A stretch of 64,000 nt of DNA, from assembly GCF_010093815.1 (NCBI RefSeq), contig NW_022985561.1, positions 748,045 through 812,044 of the forward strand, in the 5' to 3' direction. Shown one piece after another: positions 1 to 11,094 of the stretch; positions within the stretch are counted from its first letter, which is position 1; every line of letters starts with the position of its first letter. The position numbers and the translations under genes were made by a program. The DNA is from Pseudovirgaria hyperparasitica (Eukaryota > Ascomycota > Dothideomycetes > Acrospermales > Acrospermaceae). The notes beneath the pieces are model-generated. The model searched no databases. It was not told the DNA's origin and saw only the letters and a program-made list of their open reading frames with translations.

Positions 1-838
1 TGGGTTCATTGAGTGGAGAGCAACCTAGTTTCTCTCGCGATCTTAGCGCAAGCTGAGTATCGGCTCAATGGACTTCAGTCTCGCGCACACGGACTACTCT
101 GACGGACTATCACCGAGAGGACAATGGTAGTCTCGTTTGAGTTCGTGTGCACATGCGGTCTTCGAAGTCGGACTCTGAGCCTGTACGCGGTGAAGGCTAC
201 GAACCTGCTTGTCTCTCGAGATGGGCAGAGCCAAGTCAGAGACGCATGGTGGTGCTGGTGGTCGACTTGGGTCAATTGAGTGCAGGCCGTCGATAATCTC
301 GCTCCCGAATCATATGATAGCTGTTGCTTCATGAACATGCTAACATTTCATCTCAGATCTAGCGCCGTTCCGATCTTAACCTCTGGACTCTGAGAAGTAT
401 ACATTTCTCCTAAGCCGCTGACACCACACCAGACCTCCTCAAGGCACTTGCCAGATCTCCGGACCCATCCCAAGGTATGTTTCATCTCCATATCTTCCTG
501 TCACACTTTCACCTCCCGATACCAATCCCCCTGGGTCGACTCAGCACGCTTTGCGAGTTGAGTGAGTGGATAGAGCTCGTCCTCGGGCAAACCAATGCTC
601 TTTCCAACACTACCGTCCCTAGATTAAACCTGCAGCAATTGAGTATCCGACCTGCATCCAATGGTTGGTTGCGTGCAATTCCTGGTCTGCAGACAACACA
701 TCTTTCATACCAGACTGCCTCAAGAATTCGATTTTTCTTTGGACGTCTCAGCTGACAGTCGACGCAGAGTCGAATGTCGTATGAGTTACAGTCATTGTGC
801 TCACGATCCTGGAAACCCGATGCCTTCACGGGATCAAT
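1..838. other. No supported gene
   Basis: Short open frames on both strands conflict and none resembles a known protein. A GTATGT donor-like site lies at 477. It may be transcribed leader or non-coding RNA with the repeats that follow, but nothing in the sequence proves this. Confidence 0.4.
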
Positions 839-1640
839 CCAGCTACGTTGCCTCTATTTACACTACTCTCAAGTACCTTACTGACCTAAAATCGCTAGCT
901 ACAAACCTCGCAATACCCCCGCCGAAGTTGAGCGCGAGTAGGCACTCTGCTGTCAAAACAATCCCGCTACGTCGACTCTATCCCTGCTGTTCTTGAATGC
1001 TTTGCTGATCTCCAAACACTAGTCACATATCTCGAAACGCTCAGTCCAAACTGAGTGTCAGCCACTCCTCCGATACCTTAGCAGTGTATCATCTGATCCA
1101 TCCAGCTACGTTATCTCCTATGTTTACCTGAACACCTCACTGACCACAATCATTAGCGACGTATTTGGAAGCTCTCAGAACCAGTTGACAGAGAGTGGTC
1201 CATTCAACATCGCTTCTGGCTCATCCATTGGACCCATCCAGCTACGTTAACTCCTATGATTACCTGAACCACTCACTGACCACAACCATTAGCGACGTAT
1301 TTGGAAGCTCTCAGAACCAATTGACAGCGAGTGGTCCATCCAACACCGCTTCTGGCTCATCCATTGAACCCATCCAGCTACGTTATTTTCTATAATTACC
1401 TGAACACCTCACTGACCACAATCCATAGCTACGTATTTGGAAGCTCTCAGAACCAATTGAGCGCGAGCAAGTCATCAAAGACAGCACCGCTTCCGGCTTC
1501 TTCCAACAATTCCACCCAGCTACGCTATCTCCGCCCCAACTATAGTATACAAACCTCACTAACTCATCATCCTCACAGTCACCTCAACCTGCTCGAAACC
1601 CTCCGGCTCACCTCACCGGACGCGCGCTGAGCACATCCAG
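839..1640 (+). repeat. Minisatellite, about 136-bp unit, six degenerate copies
   Basis: A word like CATCCAGCTACGTTA recurs at 1099, 1235 and 1371 (spacing exactly 136) and, diverged, near 839, 964, 1513 and 1634. The three central copies (1099-1506) are the most alike; outer copies are eroded. Each unit carries CTCACTGACC followed by CATTAG or a close variant, which looks like a branch point plus 3' splice site on the plus strand. No unit has a sustained reading frame shared by all copies, so I do not call it coding. Confidence 0.85.
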
Positions 1641-1734
1641 CTTCCTTTCCTGCACACACCCCCAATCACGAAACCTTGCTAACACCCAAACACCAGGACC
1701 GTCCTTCTCGATCCCAATCGACCGCACGACAGCG

Positions 1735-2290
1735 GGACCCCCTCACAGCAAAGCGTAAGTCTCCTCCACCCCGAACTCTCTCTCCCTCTTTCCCACATCG
1801 CACCACAAGTCCATCTGCGCGAACGGCACCGTCAACGGATGTTAGCTGTCCAGCTTCTCGTCTGGAAGACAAGCCAAGAGCAATGCCTCCACTCGACCAT
1901 CAACCATTGCGCACTCAATGCGAGATTCAATGAGTGGCTACATCCTTCCGTCGTGCTTCTTCCTCTTCACACACTGCAATACATATCCCACACACCCCTC
2001 CAATGCATACCATCGCGCTAACTGATCACAGCAACACCAGATCGCCCTGAAGCAACGACGAATCCAGAGAGAAGAGCGCGCCTGACACACATCAAGGTAA
2101 GTAAATCTTGCACATTCATACCTTCCTTGTCCCTTCCTACACCTTCGGCACCGACACCACCACACCGCCGGCACCGTCAACGGATACAGTACTATATGCT
2201 GCGATCTGTAAGATAAAGCCAAGAGCAATGCACCTGTCTTCGAGTGTTCGCTCTCTCAAGACTATGAGAGGGGATACAAAGATTGGGTTA
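1735..2290 (+). repeat. Diverged tandem duplication, period about 345 bp, with splice-like signals
   Basis: CGGCACCGTCAACGGAT occurs at 1824-1840 and 2169-2185, and AAGCCAAGAGCAATGC at 1871-1886 and 2216-2231; both pairs are 345 bp apart. A GTAAGT precedes each copy (1755 and 2097). The segment 2031-2096 is flanked by CTAACTGATCACAG and GTAAGT, exactly like an internal exon between two introns. No protein of recognisable type is encoded, so a spliced non-coding RNA or a 5' leader is possible. Confidence 0.65.
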
Positions 2291-3007
2291 CATTCTTTTT
2301 TTTCTTTTGAGGTTTGAGGATGAATCATGGATGGAGTTGGTTTGAGGATGGGTCTGTTTAGAGCTGTAGTGGAAATGAATATATGTTGAATTCGACTCAT
2401 TGATTGTGACAAGAATGGTGCCATGAATCTGTGCATATAAGGATGTGACTTCCATAATTATTATGATTGTGAACGTGGGTATGACTGTGGATTTATTTCA
2501 AATTCGGCATGAGAGATTCGAATACGAATACGAGTGCCAAGGAACGAATTAGAGCATGTCGATGTCGCTGAAGTCACGAATGAAGTCACGTGAGCGTAAA
2601 AAAAATGGAGGTTCTGTACACAAAGGTCTGTAATGTGAGTACGTAAGACCACATGAATGTGTATTGGTAGTAGATGGAGATCAATCCAACCAGATCTACA
2701 GAATTGGGTTAGCTGACTGAGTCCTAAACAACCATATTACGCGCTTGCCATGTTTGTGAGATGGGTGCTGTGATGTGGGAATAACCCGGAACGCGTCTGA
2801 CGGGGTGGAACTCGAGGGCTTACTGGAAGACAATCTCCGGCTTTCGCATGATAGACCACGTATAGCTACGGTGGCGGCATCTCTTTGCGTCTCGCTTTCA
2901 TACAAAATGCAAGACGCGCTTCCCATGTCCCTGAATTTGTTGACTGTGCGCAAATATCATCCCATCACAATTACAAGGGTATCTTTTCAACGACTTGTCT
3001 AAGTCGC
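2291..3007. other. Intergenic
   Basis: No gene seen. It holds the 3' flank of the minus-strand snRNP gene. Short open frames on both strands lack similarity to anything I know. Confidence 0.5.
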
Positions 3008-3601
3008 TCAACGTCCCGGGCTCAACGGCCTGTTGAATCCACCCGTTCTGTTCATGTATTGCCTGTACTCGGATATCGTCTCCTTCCTTACACAGTAGAT
3101 GTCGTTCCCAGGTATCTTCGTATTCTTCGTGCTTTTGAAGCCCGCAAAGCCCATTACCGCTCTCATCTTCTTGGTCTCCGGATCCTCATCCACGTCGCCT
3201 TCGTCTTTAGCCTTCGCCTTTGGTGGGTCTGTGACTTTGGGCGTGACGCCCGGGCCCGAAAGACCACGGCCCTCGGTGATGGATATGTCGCGGGTTTTCT
3301 TGTCTATGTCGCGAGTGGCAGGTTTGTCTCGCTTAGTATCGCGGTCGCGTGGGTTGCTGCGCGGACCTTTCAGAGGGGATCGTTCGCGGACACGGCCGTG
3401 GGGAGCATCATTGCCTGGAGATCTGGAGCGAGAACGAGTGTGACGATCATCTGGCGTGTGTTAGTGGGTGAAAGAATCGAAGGTTGATCGGATCTCACTT
3501 CGGCGGGTGGATGTTCTGTCTTTGCTCTTGCTACGGTCGCGACGCTGGAAACGGTCGTCATCTCTGCGACGGTCACGGGTACTGCGCCTGGAGTCTGGCA
3601 T
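3008..3601 (-). CDS. U4/U6.U5 tri-snRNP 27 kDa protein (SNRNP27-like)
   Basis: Two exons, 3601-3499 and 3450-3008, with a 48-nt intron (GTGAGA...CAG); 181 residues. The first half is an Arg/Ser/Asp-rich tail typical of SR-like splicing factors. The last 45 residues hold the family signature: M-G-F-x-x-F-K-S-T-K, a K-x-x-G-N step and Y-R-Q-Y-M-N-R-x-G-G-F-N-R-P-L near the C-terminus. By family knowledge it is a nuclear protein of the spliceosomal tri-snRNP that acts around 5' splice site choice. It ends right after the conserved block, as family members do. It lies 449 bp downstream of the co-oriented ASXH gene. Start and splice are unambiguous because only this chain joins the RS tail to the C-terminal block in frame. 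Confidence 0.9.
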
Positions 3602-4050
3602 TTTAGAGAAATGCGAGAGTTTGCTGGGTTTATTGCTGAGCGATGGTGTTGACTTTCAACGGTAGCATGGGAGTGTAAGGTTGCAGGCGGCACGGGCTGT
3701 AGGCTCCCAATTGTAATTATCGTATTGGTGGATGTCTACAGAAGAAAGCTGGATTACATGAGGCGTCTACCAAGAGAGTGCCAAGGCGCTAATTCAGGTA
3801 GCAGAGCTTGGATTTGCGTGCGTGCACTTGTGGGCACAGCAAATTACCAATGCTTAAGTGGACGTGGCGAAGAGCGATGGAGACTTTTGAGCACAGAATT
3901 GGGTATATTTATTTGTTTGAAAGTGGCGCAATACATGTCTCACACTGATAACCCTTGTGATATGACTGGTACAATACGCTTTGTCTGGCGTCAACCACCA
4001 CTCCTTGATGCGTAATAATCACAATGCCGTGCAACTTGCTCTCCTTTCAT
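3602..4050. other. Intergenic, promoter side of the SNRNP27-like gene
   Basis: No gene seen. It separates two minus-strand genes and should hold the terminator of the ASXH gene and the promoter of the snRNP gene. Confidence 0.5.
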
Positions 4051-4896
4051 TCATGAATCATTCGTACCCTTCATCTTCTGACCCCAGTACTCCTCGCGCT
4101 CCTCATACTTCCATACATCGAATCGTCCGCTGGCTCGCTCCTCCATGGCCTCTGCGGCCTCGCGTCGCCATTGGGGATCGAGACGGCCAGCGCCTAAATC
4201 TTCTTGGAAGAGGCGGAGGTCTGTGCGAAAAGCCTGACTTTGCCTGAGCAGCTGCTTAGGTAAGTTGGGAAGTGGCTCGTCTGCTGGGAATGAGTCTGCA
4301 GGGGGACCATTGGGTAGGATCTTGAAAAGCCGTTCCTGTGCCTCACGGGATAGTGAAGCCCATGTTCGCTCGTCGCTGAAAAGCATGTCTAGATCGAGGT
4401 TCACAAGGACTGACTTCGGCGAGGTCGTCACAAAGTCAGGTGAGTAGTTTGGTTCCTTCGCTCCTCGTGGCAGACGGCGTGATTGCGTTCGCGATGGTGT
4501 ATTTTTGGCTTTCTTTGGAGGACTGCCTTGTTCCAGCGGCTCTTCGTAGCGGACAGGTGACTTTCGTTTGCGTTTGGGACGTATCGGGCTCTGTTGAACC
4601 TCATCCGGTAAAGCGTTGGATACCGGGTCCAGTGATGCGTCATCATGGTCTTTGGGAATGTGGTCATTATATGAATCGCTTGGCGCGGTGTCTGTACTTG
4701 TGCTCACGGCCACAGGAGGAACCGAGTCTTCCGCTGTAGTGTGATCTTCCGCCGCATCTGTGGTCGTCTGATGCTCAGTATGATTGTCGTCTTGGTGCGA
4801 CTTGATGGGGTCGACGTGCTCAAGGGACTGGACAGATCTACCGGATGAGGGGGTACTGATGTCAGATCGAGCGCTCGAGAGTGGAGAAGAGTCCAT
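4051..4896 (-). CDS. ASXH (Asx homology/DEUBAD) domain nuclear protein
   Basis: Single exon, 281 residues. Residues 1-105 are acidic and Ser/Thr-rich and probably disordered. A basic cluster P-K-R-K-R-K-S-P near 107-114 and P-P-K-K-A-K near 126-131 look like nuclear localisation signals. Residues about 155-281 fit the fungal ASXH domain: D-L-D-x-L-F-S-x-x-T-W-x-x-L-S at 168-182, then E-R-L-F-K-I-L-P, then an amphipathic region closing with F-D-x-W-K-x-x-E-x-E-E-Y-W-G-Q-K. In the animal ASX/ASXL proteins this domain binds and activates a ubiquitin hydrolase acting on histone H2A; whether the fungal protein does so is inference. It is divergent to sec22 and shares the 4897-6038 spacer. Confidence 0.75.
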   Translation of the reverse strand: MDSSPLSSARSDISTPSSGRSVQSLEHVDPIKSHQDDNHTEHQTTTDAAEDHTTAEDSVPPVAVSTSTDTAPSDSYNDHIPKDHDDASLDPVSNALPDEVQQSPIRPKRKRKSPVRYEEPLEQGSPPKKAKNTPSRTQSRRLPRGAKEPNYSPDFVTTSPKSVLVNLDLDMLFSDERTWASLSREAQERLFKILPNGPPADSFPADEPLPNLPKQLLRQSQAFRTDLRLFQEDLGAGRLDPQWRREAAEAMEERASGRFDVWKYEEREEYWGQKMKGTNDS

Positions 4897-6038
4897 CGAA
4901 GTGACTGTGAAACGACTGCGTAATAAGAGCCTTGGTTGAAAAGTTCGAGCTATAGCTTGATCTACTAGAGATGTTAGCAGAGGTGCGTAGGTGGAATCCC
5001 GAGAACGCTCCGTGCAGGGAGCTGTTGAGCAGTGGAAATGAACAAAGAAACGATCAGGCTAAAGAGTGTGCGATCGAACTGACATCTCGTAACGTAGGTT
5101 GCAGAGGAGCAAGCAAATGTAAGGAGTTTGCGAGGCTCAAAATTCAAATAGAGTAGGTCTCGGCAATGGGAAGGCGCAGACAAGTCTCTCCTCGCGGAAG
5201 ATGAAGACAACAAGGGACCTCAATACAAGGTGCAAGCCAACAAGTATTAAGATGTATTGCGCCCACGTGTCCATAGTGGTGAAAAGACAGTGATGAATGA
5301 TGACTCTAGCGAGTGAAGGGCAGAAAGAAAGAGATAGCGATAATCCTAGATAGCGATAGTGATCGATGATATTGCGCATTCACACAGAAACGAGTGCACA
5401 GGAATGTATGCGATGTTCAAGTAATGCGACCAAAGGGAAAAGTACACACACCCATCCGCAGTTATTCGTCGTTCCGCACGTGCTGTGAGGCTGTACGAGG
5501 TAATAGCGATGCAGTCAACGCTCCACTGCCCGAACTTTGGATTTGAATGATTCAGTCACAAATTCAGCTAGGCAGTGTGAATAGACACTGGAAGGTTGCG
5601 AATCGTAGAAGTCGTTTGGCGGTATACCGTATAAGGGAACATTGATTCAGCCCAGAAACCTCGAATCGATCCGGATACGAGCGCATCACACCAATAAAGG
5701 AGTCAGCGATACTGGTCGATGGCGACAGCTTTTCATTTTATATAACAAACAATGCTGATGCAGTAGGGGTGTACAAGCCAAATGCTCCCGGTGTGTATGT
5801 GGAGGTGGTGGTGGTAGTGGTAGTGAAGGCGGAGACTCTTCAGAACGCGTTCTTTATAACATGGTCCGTGCATGTTCATGCTGGCAGATGCCAGATATAT
5901 ACATGCATTCATTGATGCTCGAGCCTATTAACCTAGATTCTCATCCGCTCTGATTACAACCCACAGACTACTCCCTCCACTCGTCCCGGACCTCCATACC
6001 GTCGAATTACATACCTCTTTTTCCGACCTCTTCTCACG
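4897..6038. other. Divergent promoter region between ASXH gene and sec22
   Basis: No gene is supported. A GGT/GTG-rich simple repeat lies at about 5800-5826. The 30 bases before the sec22 start are strongly pyrimidine-rich, as in many fungal leaders. Confidence 0.5.
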
Positions 6039-6868
6039 ATGGTGAAGTCGACCCTCATCGTGCGCGTGGACCGTCAGTGCACCCCATCCTATGCTCGCTA
6101 CAAACACCAATACTCACTCGTGTAATAGATCTCGGCGGCAGTGTTCTTGTCGAGACACAAAATGAAATGAGTCGGGATCCAGCTATGCTAGAGGCCAGCG
6201 CGAGGGTGAAGAAAGTAATCCGCCAGGCAGGCCCCCAGTCAGCAACCCATGCAGATATCGACTGCGGGAAATATACGGTCTTGTACGCCTGGCAATGCAT
6301 ACTTCAGCATGACTGTCTATCTAACTCTGCGCAGCTATGTCATGAGTGGACAAACCATGTATGTCGCATTCTGCGAAAAGTCATACCCCAAAAACGTGGC
6401 CTTTACCTACCTCGACGACATTCAAACACAATTCTCGCAGCAACACCCCGAACGAGAATATGCTGTTCCTACAGTACTAAAACCATTCCACTACATGAGC
6501 TTCGAGAACGACATACGAAAGACAATGAAGGCATACTCGGACCCGCGCGCTGTACAGGGACCAGGGCTGGACAAGATCAATGAAGAGCTCAGAGGCGTCA
6601 CGGAAGTTATGAAAAAAAACATCGAGGATCTAATATACCGGGGAGATAGTTTAGACAAGATGGGAGACATGAGCTCGCGCTTAAGAGAAGAAAGTAGGAA
6701 GTATCGGAAGGCGGCTGTCAGGATAAATTGGGAGCTTTTACTCAAGCAGGTAAGTCGGCATTACATCTTAGCAAATAGGCCACCTCGAAACTCACAAACC
6801 TGTAGTATGGTCCGATAGGCGGAGTCGCGCTCATAATGATTATTTTCATATGGTGGCGCTTCTTCTAG
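6039..6868 (+). CDS. sec22: R-SNARE Sec22 (ER-Golgi transport)
   Basis: Four exons: 6039-6072, 6129-6282, 6335-6749, 6806-6868 (221 residues; introns 52-56 nt). The N-terminus MVKSTLIVRVD begins a longin domain (about 1-115) with the hallmark E-K-S-Y-P-K-N-V-A-F-T-Y-L. The SNARE motif follows (about 130-190): N-I-E-D-L-I-Y-R-G-D-S-L-D-K-M, with the zero-layer arginine in Y-R-G. A short tail anchor (G-V-A-L-I-M-I-I-F-I-W-W-R-F-F) ends the protein. Length equals the usual 214-220. It acts in vesicle fusion between ER and Golgi. The short first exon and final 63-nt exon are easy to miss, but both are required for the start and the membrane anchor. Confidence 0.95.
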
Positions 6869-7427
6869 TATCGCATCCTTCGGGCCCTGGCGGTCTCCAT
6901 ATTAGCGTAGGCGCATCACACGAGGAATGGGTTGTCTTCGACAATTGATGTCTATTCACGCAACATGCACCGGTCGCTGCCTAGGCCTGGTGCCAGCTCT
7001 CATCTAGGGAATGGGAGCGCTAGCATTAGCATTGCTAAAAGAGTCCTTAATGACTTTAAGCATGGCAGCACAAGTCGAGTGTTATGATAGTAATCTGATT
7101 AAATAGGGGTCTGCGGAGCGCACCACACTGTGCTAAAGCATAACATTATAATAGGCATTCATTTAACTAGGATATACTGAGAGGGTAGAGCAAGCAAGTG
7201 GGCGAACCATGAACTGAAAAATCATATCCATAAATATTCGTAGGGTTTGTGCCTTACTGTGGTGATAGCTTGGCGTTAGGCATCCCCGCACCGCACCTCC
7301 GAGTCGCCCAAAGCTGCGACGGTGTTCTTTGAGGAGACTCTTCCAGGAAGCTTGCCAACACCTTCCCACCACAAGCCATTGTTGGCCTTTTTTAATTGCA
7401 TGATTCCGAACACTTCATGAGGTGAGC
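6869..7427. other. Intergenic between sec22 and the glucosidase gene
   Basis: No gene seen; AT-richer than the flanking exons. It holds the 3' flank of sec22 and the promoter of the GH63 gene. Confidence 0.5.
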
Positions 7428-10036
7428 ATGAAGTTGTTACAAGACCGCAGCGACCTCTGGTCCACTGCTGTCCTGCTCCTGACTGCATGTTGTCATCGGG
7501 CTGTCGCCGCTGACACCGCTGCCGAAATTCTGGAGATCGAGAAAGCTACGAATCAGTCGCTGCTATGGGGTCCTTATCGCCCAAATCTATACTTTGGAGT
7601 GAGACCTCGCGTACCGAAGAGTCTTATGGCAGGGCTGCTATGGGCGCGAGTTGAAGAGTACGAGGGCATACAGACAAGTGAGTTCTGACTCGATCTTGAG
7701 GGCACAGAACGACCTGACTAACGGCAGGAGTGTCTAGATCTCAGGCATACATGTGAGCAACATGAATTGGATGGTTATGGCTGGAATGAATATGATGTTC
7801 GCACCGGTGGCCGTCAGACCATTCACGACCCTGTGAACAAGCTGGATCTTACGACAGAGTTTGTCAAGGTTCCTGGCGGCGAGCATGGCGGCAATTGGGG
7901 AGTGAGGATAAAAGGTGCGCCTCGCGAGGATGCTGCACCAGATCTCAAGAGCACGGTATTCTTCTATGTCTCACAAGAAGGGCTTGGGCATACGACAGTC
8001 ACGAACGATGGTGACGCATCTGGATTCGAGGGCTCTATTCACATGGAGGGCTCGGCTTCTGGCCTGGGAGACTTCAAGATTGAGATTACCGAAGGACCCA
8101 AGTCAAATTCGCACCCGAGACACAATCACCCAAGCTACGAGGATAAGCCACTTGATAAGACGTTCGTAAGGTCTATACAAGTGCGAGAGGATCAATTATG
8201 GCATGTTAAGCCCATCCTGTTCCAAAATCTGAAGGTCACTGTCGACGAAATTATTGCGCAGTATGGTGAAGATTTTGAGAAGCTGCCACCTCCACCTCAG
8301 TTGTATACCCTCACAAATGATATTGGTCATGGAAATATGCATATGATCCAGAAGGTATTCGAGGGTCCGTTCGAGTTCGATGTTCTGTACACCTCGGATT
8401 CATCGCCAACTCCGATGACCTCTGATGCCCTGACTAAGGCCATCAAAGACGCCACTGATACTTTCTCGACACGGTTTCTTGAGGTTCACAAGCCGCAAGC
8501 TCCCTTTTTCGGTGACCGATTTGAGGAGTTTTCCAAGTCGCTCTTCTCGAACTTGCTCGGTGGTATTGGCTACTTTTATGGCGACTCAAGGACTGATCGT
8601 AGCTATGATCCAGCGTATGAGGAAGACAACGAGGGCTTCTGGGAGGAGGCTGCTGATGCTCAGACGCGTCACTCGGCACAATCCCTCACCGATCCTCGAG
8701 AACTTTTCACGAGCATTCCGTCTCGCCCGTTCTTTCCCCGTGGCTTCTTGTGGGACGAAGGATTTCATCTCTTGCCGGTCATAGATTACGATGTCGACCT
8801 CTCGTGAGTTCCAGTGCATTCTTCGAATTCCAACATCTAACCCAAGACAGGCTTGACATTATCAAAAGTTGGTTCAGCTTGATGGATGATGACGGCTGGA
8901 TTGGACGAGAGCAGATTCTCGGTGCTGAAGCCCGTAGCAAAGTCCCGCCAGAGTTCCAGATTCAGTACCCGCACTACGCTAACCCACCGACCCTATTTTT
9001 CGTTCTCCACGCCTTTCTGGATAAGCTCGAGTCAAAAAGTGCCATCACTTCAGGGAAGGAGTATGCCAAGCGCCTCCTGAACCCAGATGTCGCGACAAGC
9101 TACCTACGGGAGCTTTATCCGCTTCTCAAACGCCACTATTTCTGGTTCCGCCGCACCCAAGCCGGTGACATCAAGTCATATGACCGCGAGGCTTTCTCCT
9201 CCAAAGAAGCCTACCGCTGGCGCGGCCGCACCCCCCGACACATACTCACCTCTGGCCTCGACGACTACCCACGAGCCCAACCGCCACACCCCGGTGAACT
9301 ACACGTCGACCTGATGAGCTGGATGGGCATGATGACACGCGCCATGAAGCGTATCGCCGAATTTCTTGGCGAATCTGATGACATCACCCAATTTGACAAA
9401 TATGAAACGGCGATTCTTCGCAATCTCGACGACCTGCATTGGGACAGTACTGAGAAAACATTTTGCGACGCGACGATCGACGACTACGAGGAGAATTTAC
9501 ACGTGTGTCACAAAGGATACATCTCCATTTTCCCATTCATGGTGGGTCTTTTACCGTCTGATAGTCCGCGCATGAAAGATATTCTGGATTTGATATCCGA
9601 CCCAGAGCAGTTGTGGAGCGAGCATGGGATTCGCAGCTTGAGTAAGAGTGATGAGTTTTATGGGACAGAGGAGAATTACTGGCGCAGTCCGGTCTGGATC
9701 AACATGAACTACCTCGTTGTACGCGAGCTTCTGGTATGTCACCCTTCCCTTTGCGCCCTCCGTTTTCGGTCCTGCTAACCCGAACAGAATGTCGCCCAAA
9801 CTCCCGGCCCCCATCGTACTCAGGCAGCCAATATCTACACCTCTCTCCGCACGAATCTCGTCCAGACGGTCTACGACTCATGGCTCGAAACAGGCTTTGC
9901 ATGGGAGCAGTACAATCCCGAGACGGGCAAGGGCCAGCGCACGCAGCATTTCACGGGGTGGACGAGCCTAATCACGAAGATTATGGCGATGCCGGGCTTA
10001 AGTGCAGACGGAGGAAGGGTGCGGGATGAACTATGA
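7428..10036 (+). CDS. cwh41: Mannosyl-oligosaccharide glucosidase (ER glucosidase I, GH63)
   Basis: Four exons: 7428-7677, 7738-8803, 8851-9733, 9788-10036 (815 residues). The N-terminus carries a hydrophobic signal anchor (about residues 8-25), as expected for an ER-lumen type II protein. The N-terminal beta domain shows R-H-T-C-E-Q, G-Y-G-W-N-E-Y-D and G-G-R-Q-T-I-H-D, followed by F-V-K-V-P-G-G-E-H-G-G-N-W-G. The catalytic (alpha/alpha)6 domain includes G-F-L-W-D-E-G-F-H-L-L near 419-429 and, in the last exon, W-E-Q-Y-N-P-E-T-G-x-G-Q and H-F-T-G-W-T-S-L. It removes the outer alpha-1,2-glucose from newly transferred N-glycans. The start is the ATG at 7428; GTG two codons upstream is not needed. 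The first intron acceptor was chosen at GTCTAG because it restores the conserved R-H-T-C-E-Q. Confidence 0.95.
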
Positions 10037-11000
10037 TTTAAAAAGATATGGGGATTTGATGTATAGAATCCGACCTATGTTAAAAACGGAATGTCCTGGG
10101 CGTTTGCTATACTTAGAAGTCTATTATATCCTTCAAACGACGAGCATCAGAATTGTCGGATTCTTGGCGCATGTGAAATAGCAATTTGTGGGCTAATTTG
10201 GATGCTCGCATAACCGCGCCGACGATCCGGCTGCTACAGCTCCCACGGTCTACGGTCAAAATACGAAGCTCTTCCCCGCATTTGATACAAGATCTGATGA
10301 TGGTACTTCAAGATATATGGCTGTTCGTCATGGTGCATGACCGGGAGTTGGTCCTTCTGCTAGGATAGGTTACTCACAGCGGTCCAAGAGCAGGATGCCA
10401 CGCGCTTGCCAATGTTGCAGTAGCAGCTGTGAATATCGGAGGGGCATACTACTGGAGAGTTCGGTCGATAGCAAAAATGTCTATGTTACACTCCACTAGT
10501 CAGATCGACCATTTGAGGTACTGCTCCCGCTACATCGCACTGTCGCCGAGCTGATCTGCTGGTCTCTCTGTCATCTGCCCCGAAAGGTGTGGTCCACATA
10601 AGTCGACAATAGTTTTGTCCATTCGACACCGAGTGTATGAGGATACTAAGCATCTCTTGTGATGCATGGATTGTGCGACAGGATGGCACATTCTCAACTG
10701 CCGATACTTGCATTCTTCCGACAAATTAGGCACAACGTTGCAACAACGTCCTCGGCTCGTCCAATAGAACGGTGATCTAGCTGTCAAACAGTATGTCCTG
10801 GTAGATCTCCTGTTGAGATTACTAGTAATATGAAAGGCCCTTGATTCGAATACTATGACGAATCCTCCAGTAGCTTGTCGAATTGTGATCCTTGTTTGAT
10901 CAATATACACAGTATATCCGTCTCAAGCTCACCCAGTGTCCACATGCCTCCACATTTGGGGCGTGCTCGAATCCGAATTTCTATTTGGCCTCGCAAAGCA
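10037..11000. other. Intergenic, upstream of the LPMO gene
   Basis: No gene seen. Small conflicting frames only. Likely regulatory region of the AA9 gene. Confidence 0.5.
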
Positions 11001-11008
11001 TATAAATA
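11001..11008 (+). promoter_or_regulatory. TATA box of the AA9 LPMO gene
   Basis: TATAAATA lies 94 bp upstream of the ATG, followed by a CT-rich leader: a good core promoter for an inducible secreted enzyme. Confidence 0.55.
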
Positions 11009-11094
11009 TCGCTTCCCTTTCCAACTTCTGTAGTCTCAACTTTTCTCCTCCCGTCTCCTTTCTCGCATCCCAAAGTCATAAACAACAGCCTTCT

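Noticed and set aside
10936-11094. Upstream extension of the LPMO frame
   Set aside because: It reads through the TATA box and leader; the internal ATG at 11095 begins a proper signal peptide.
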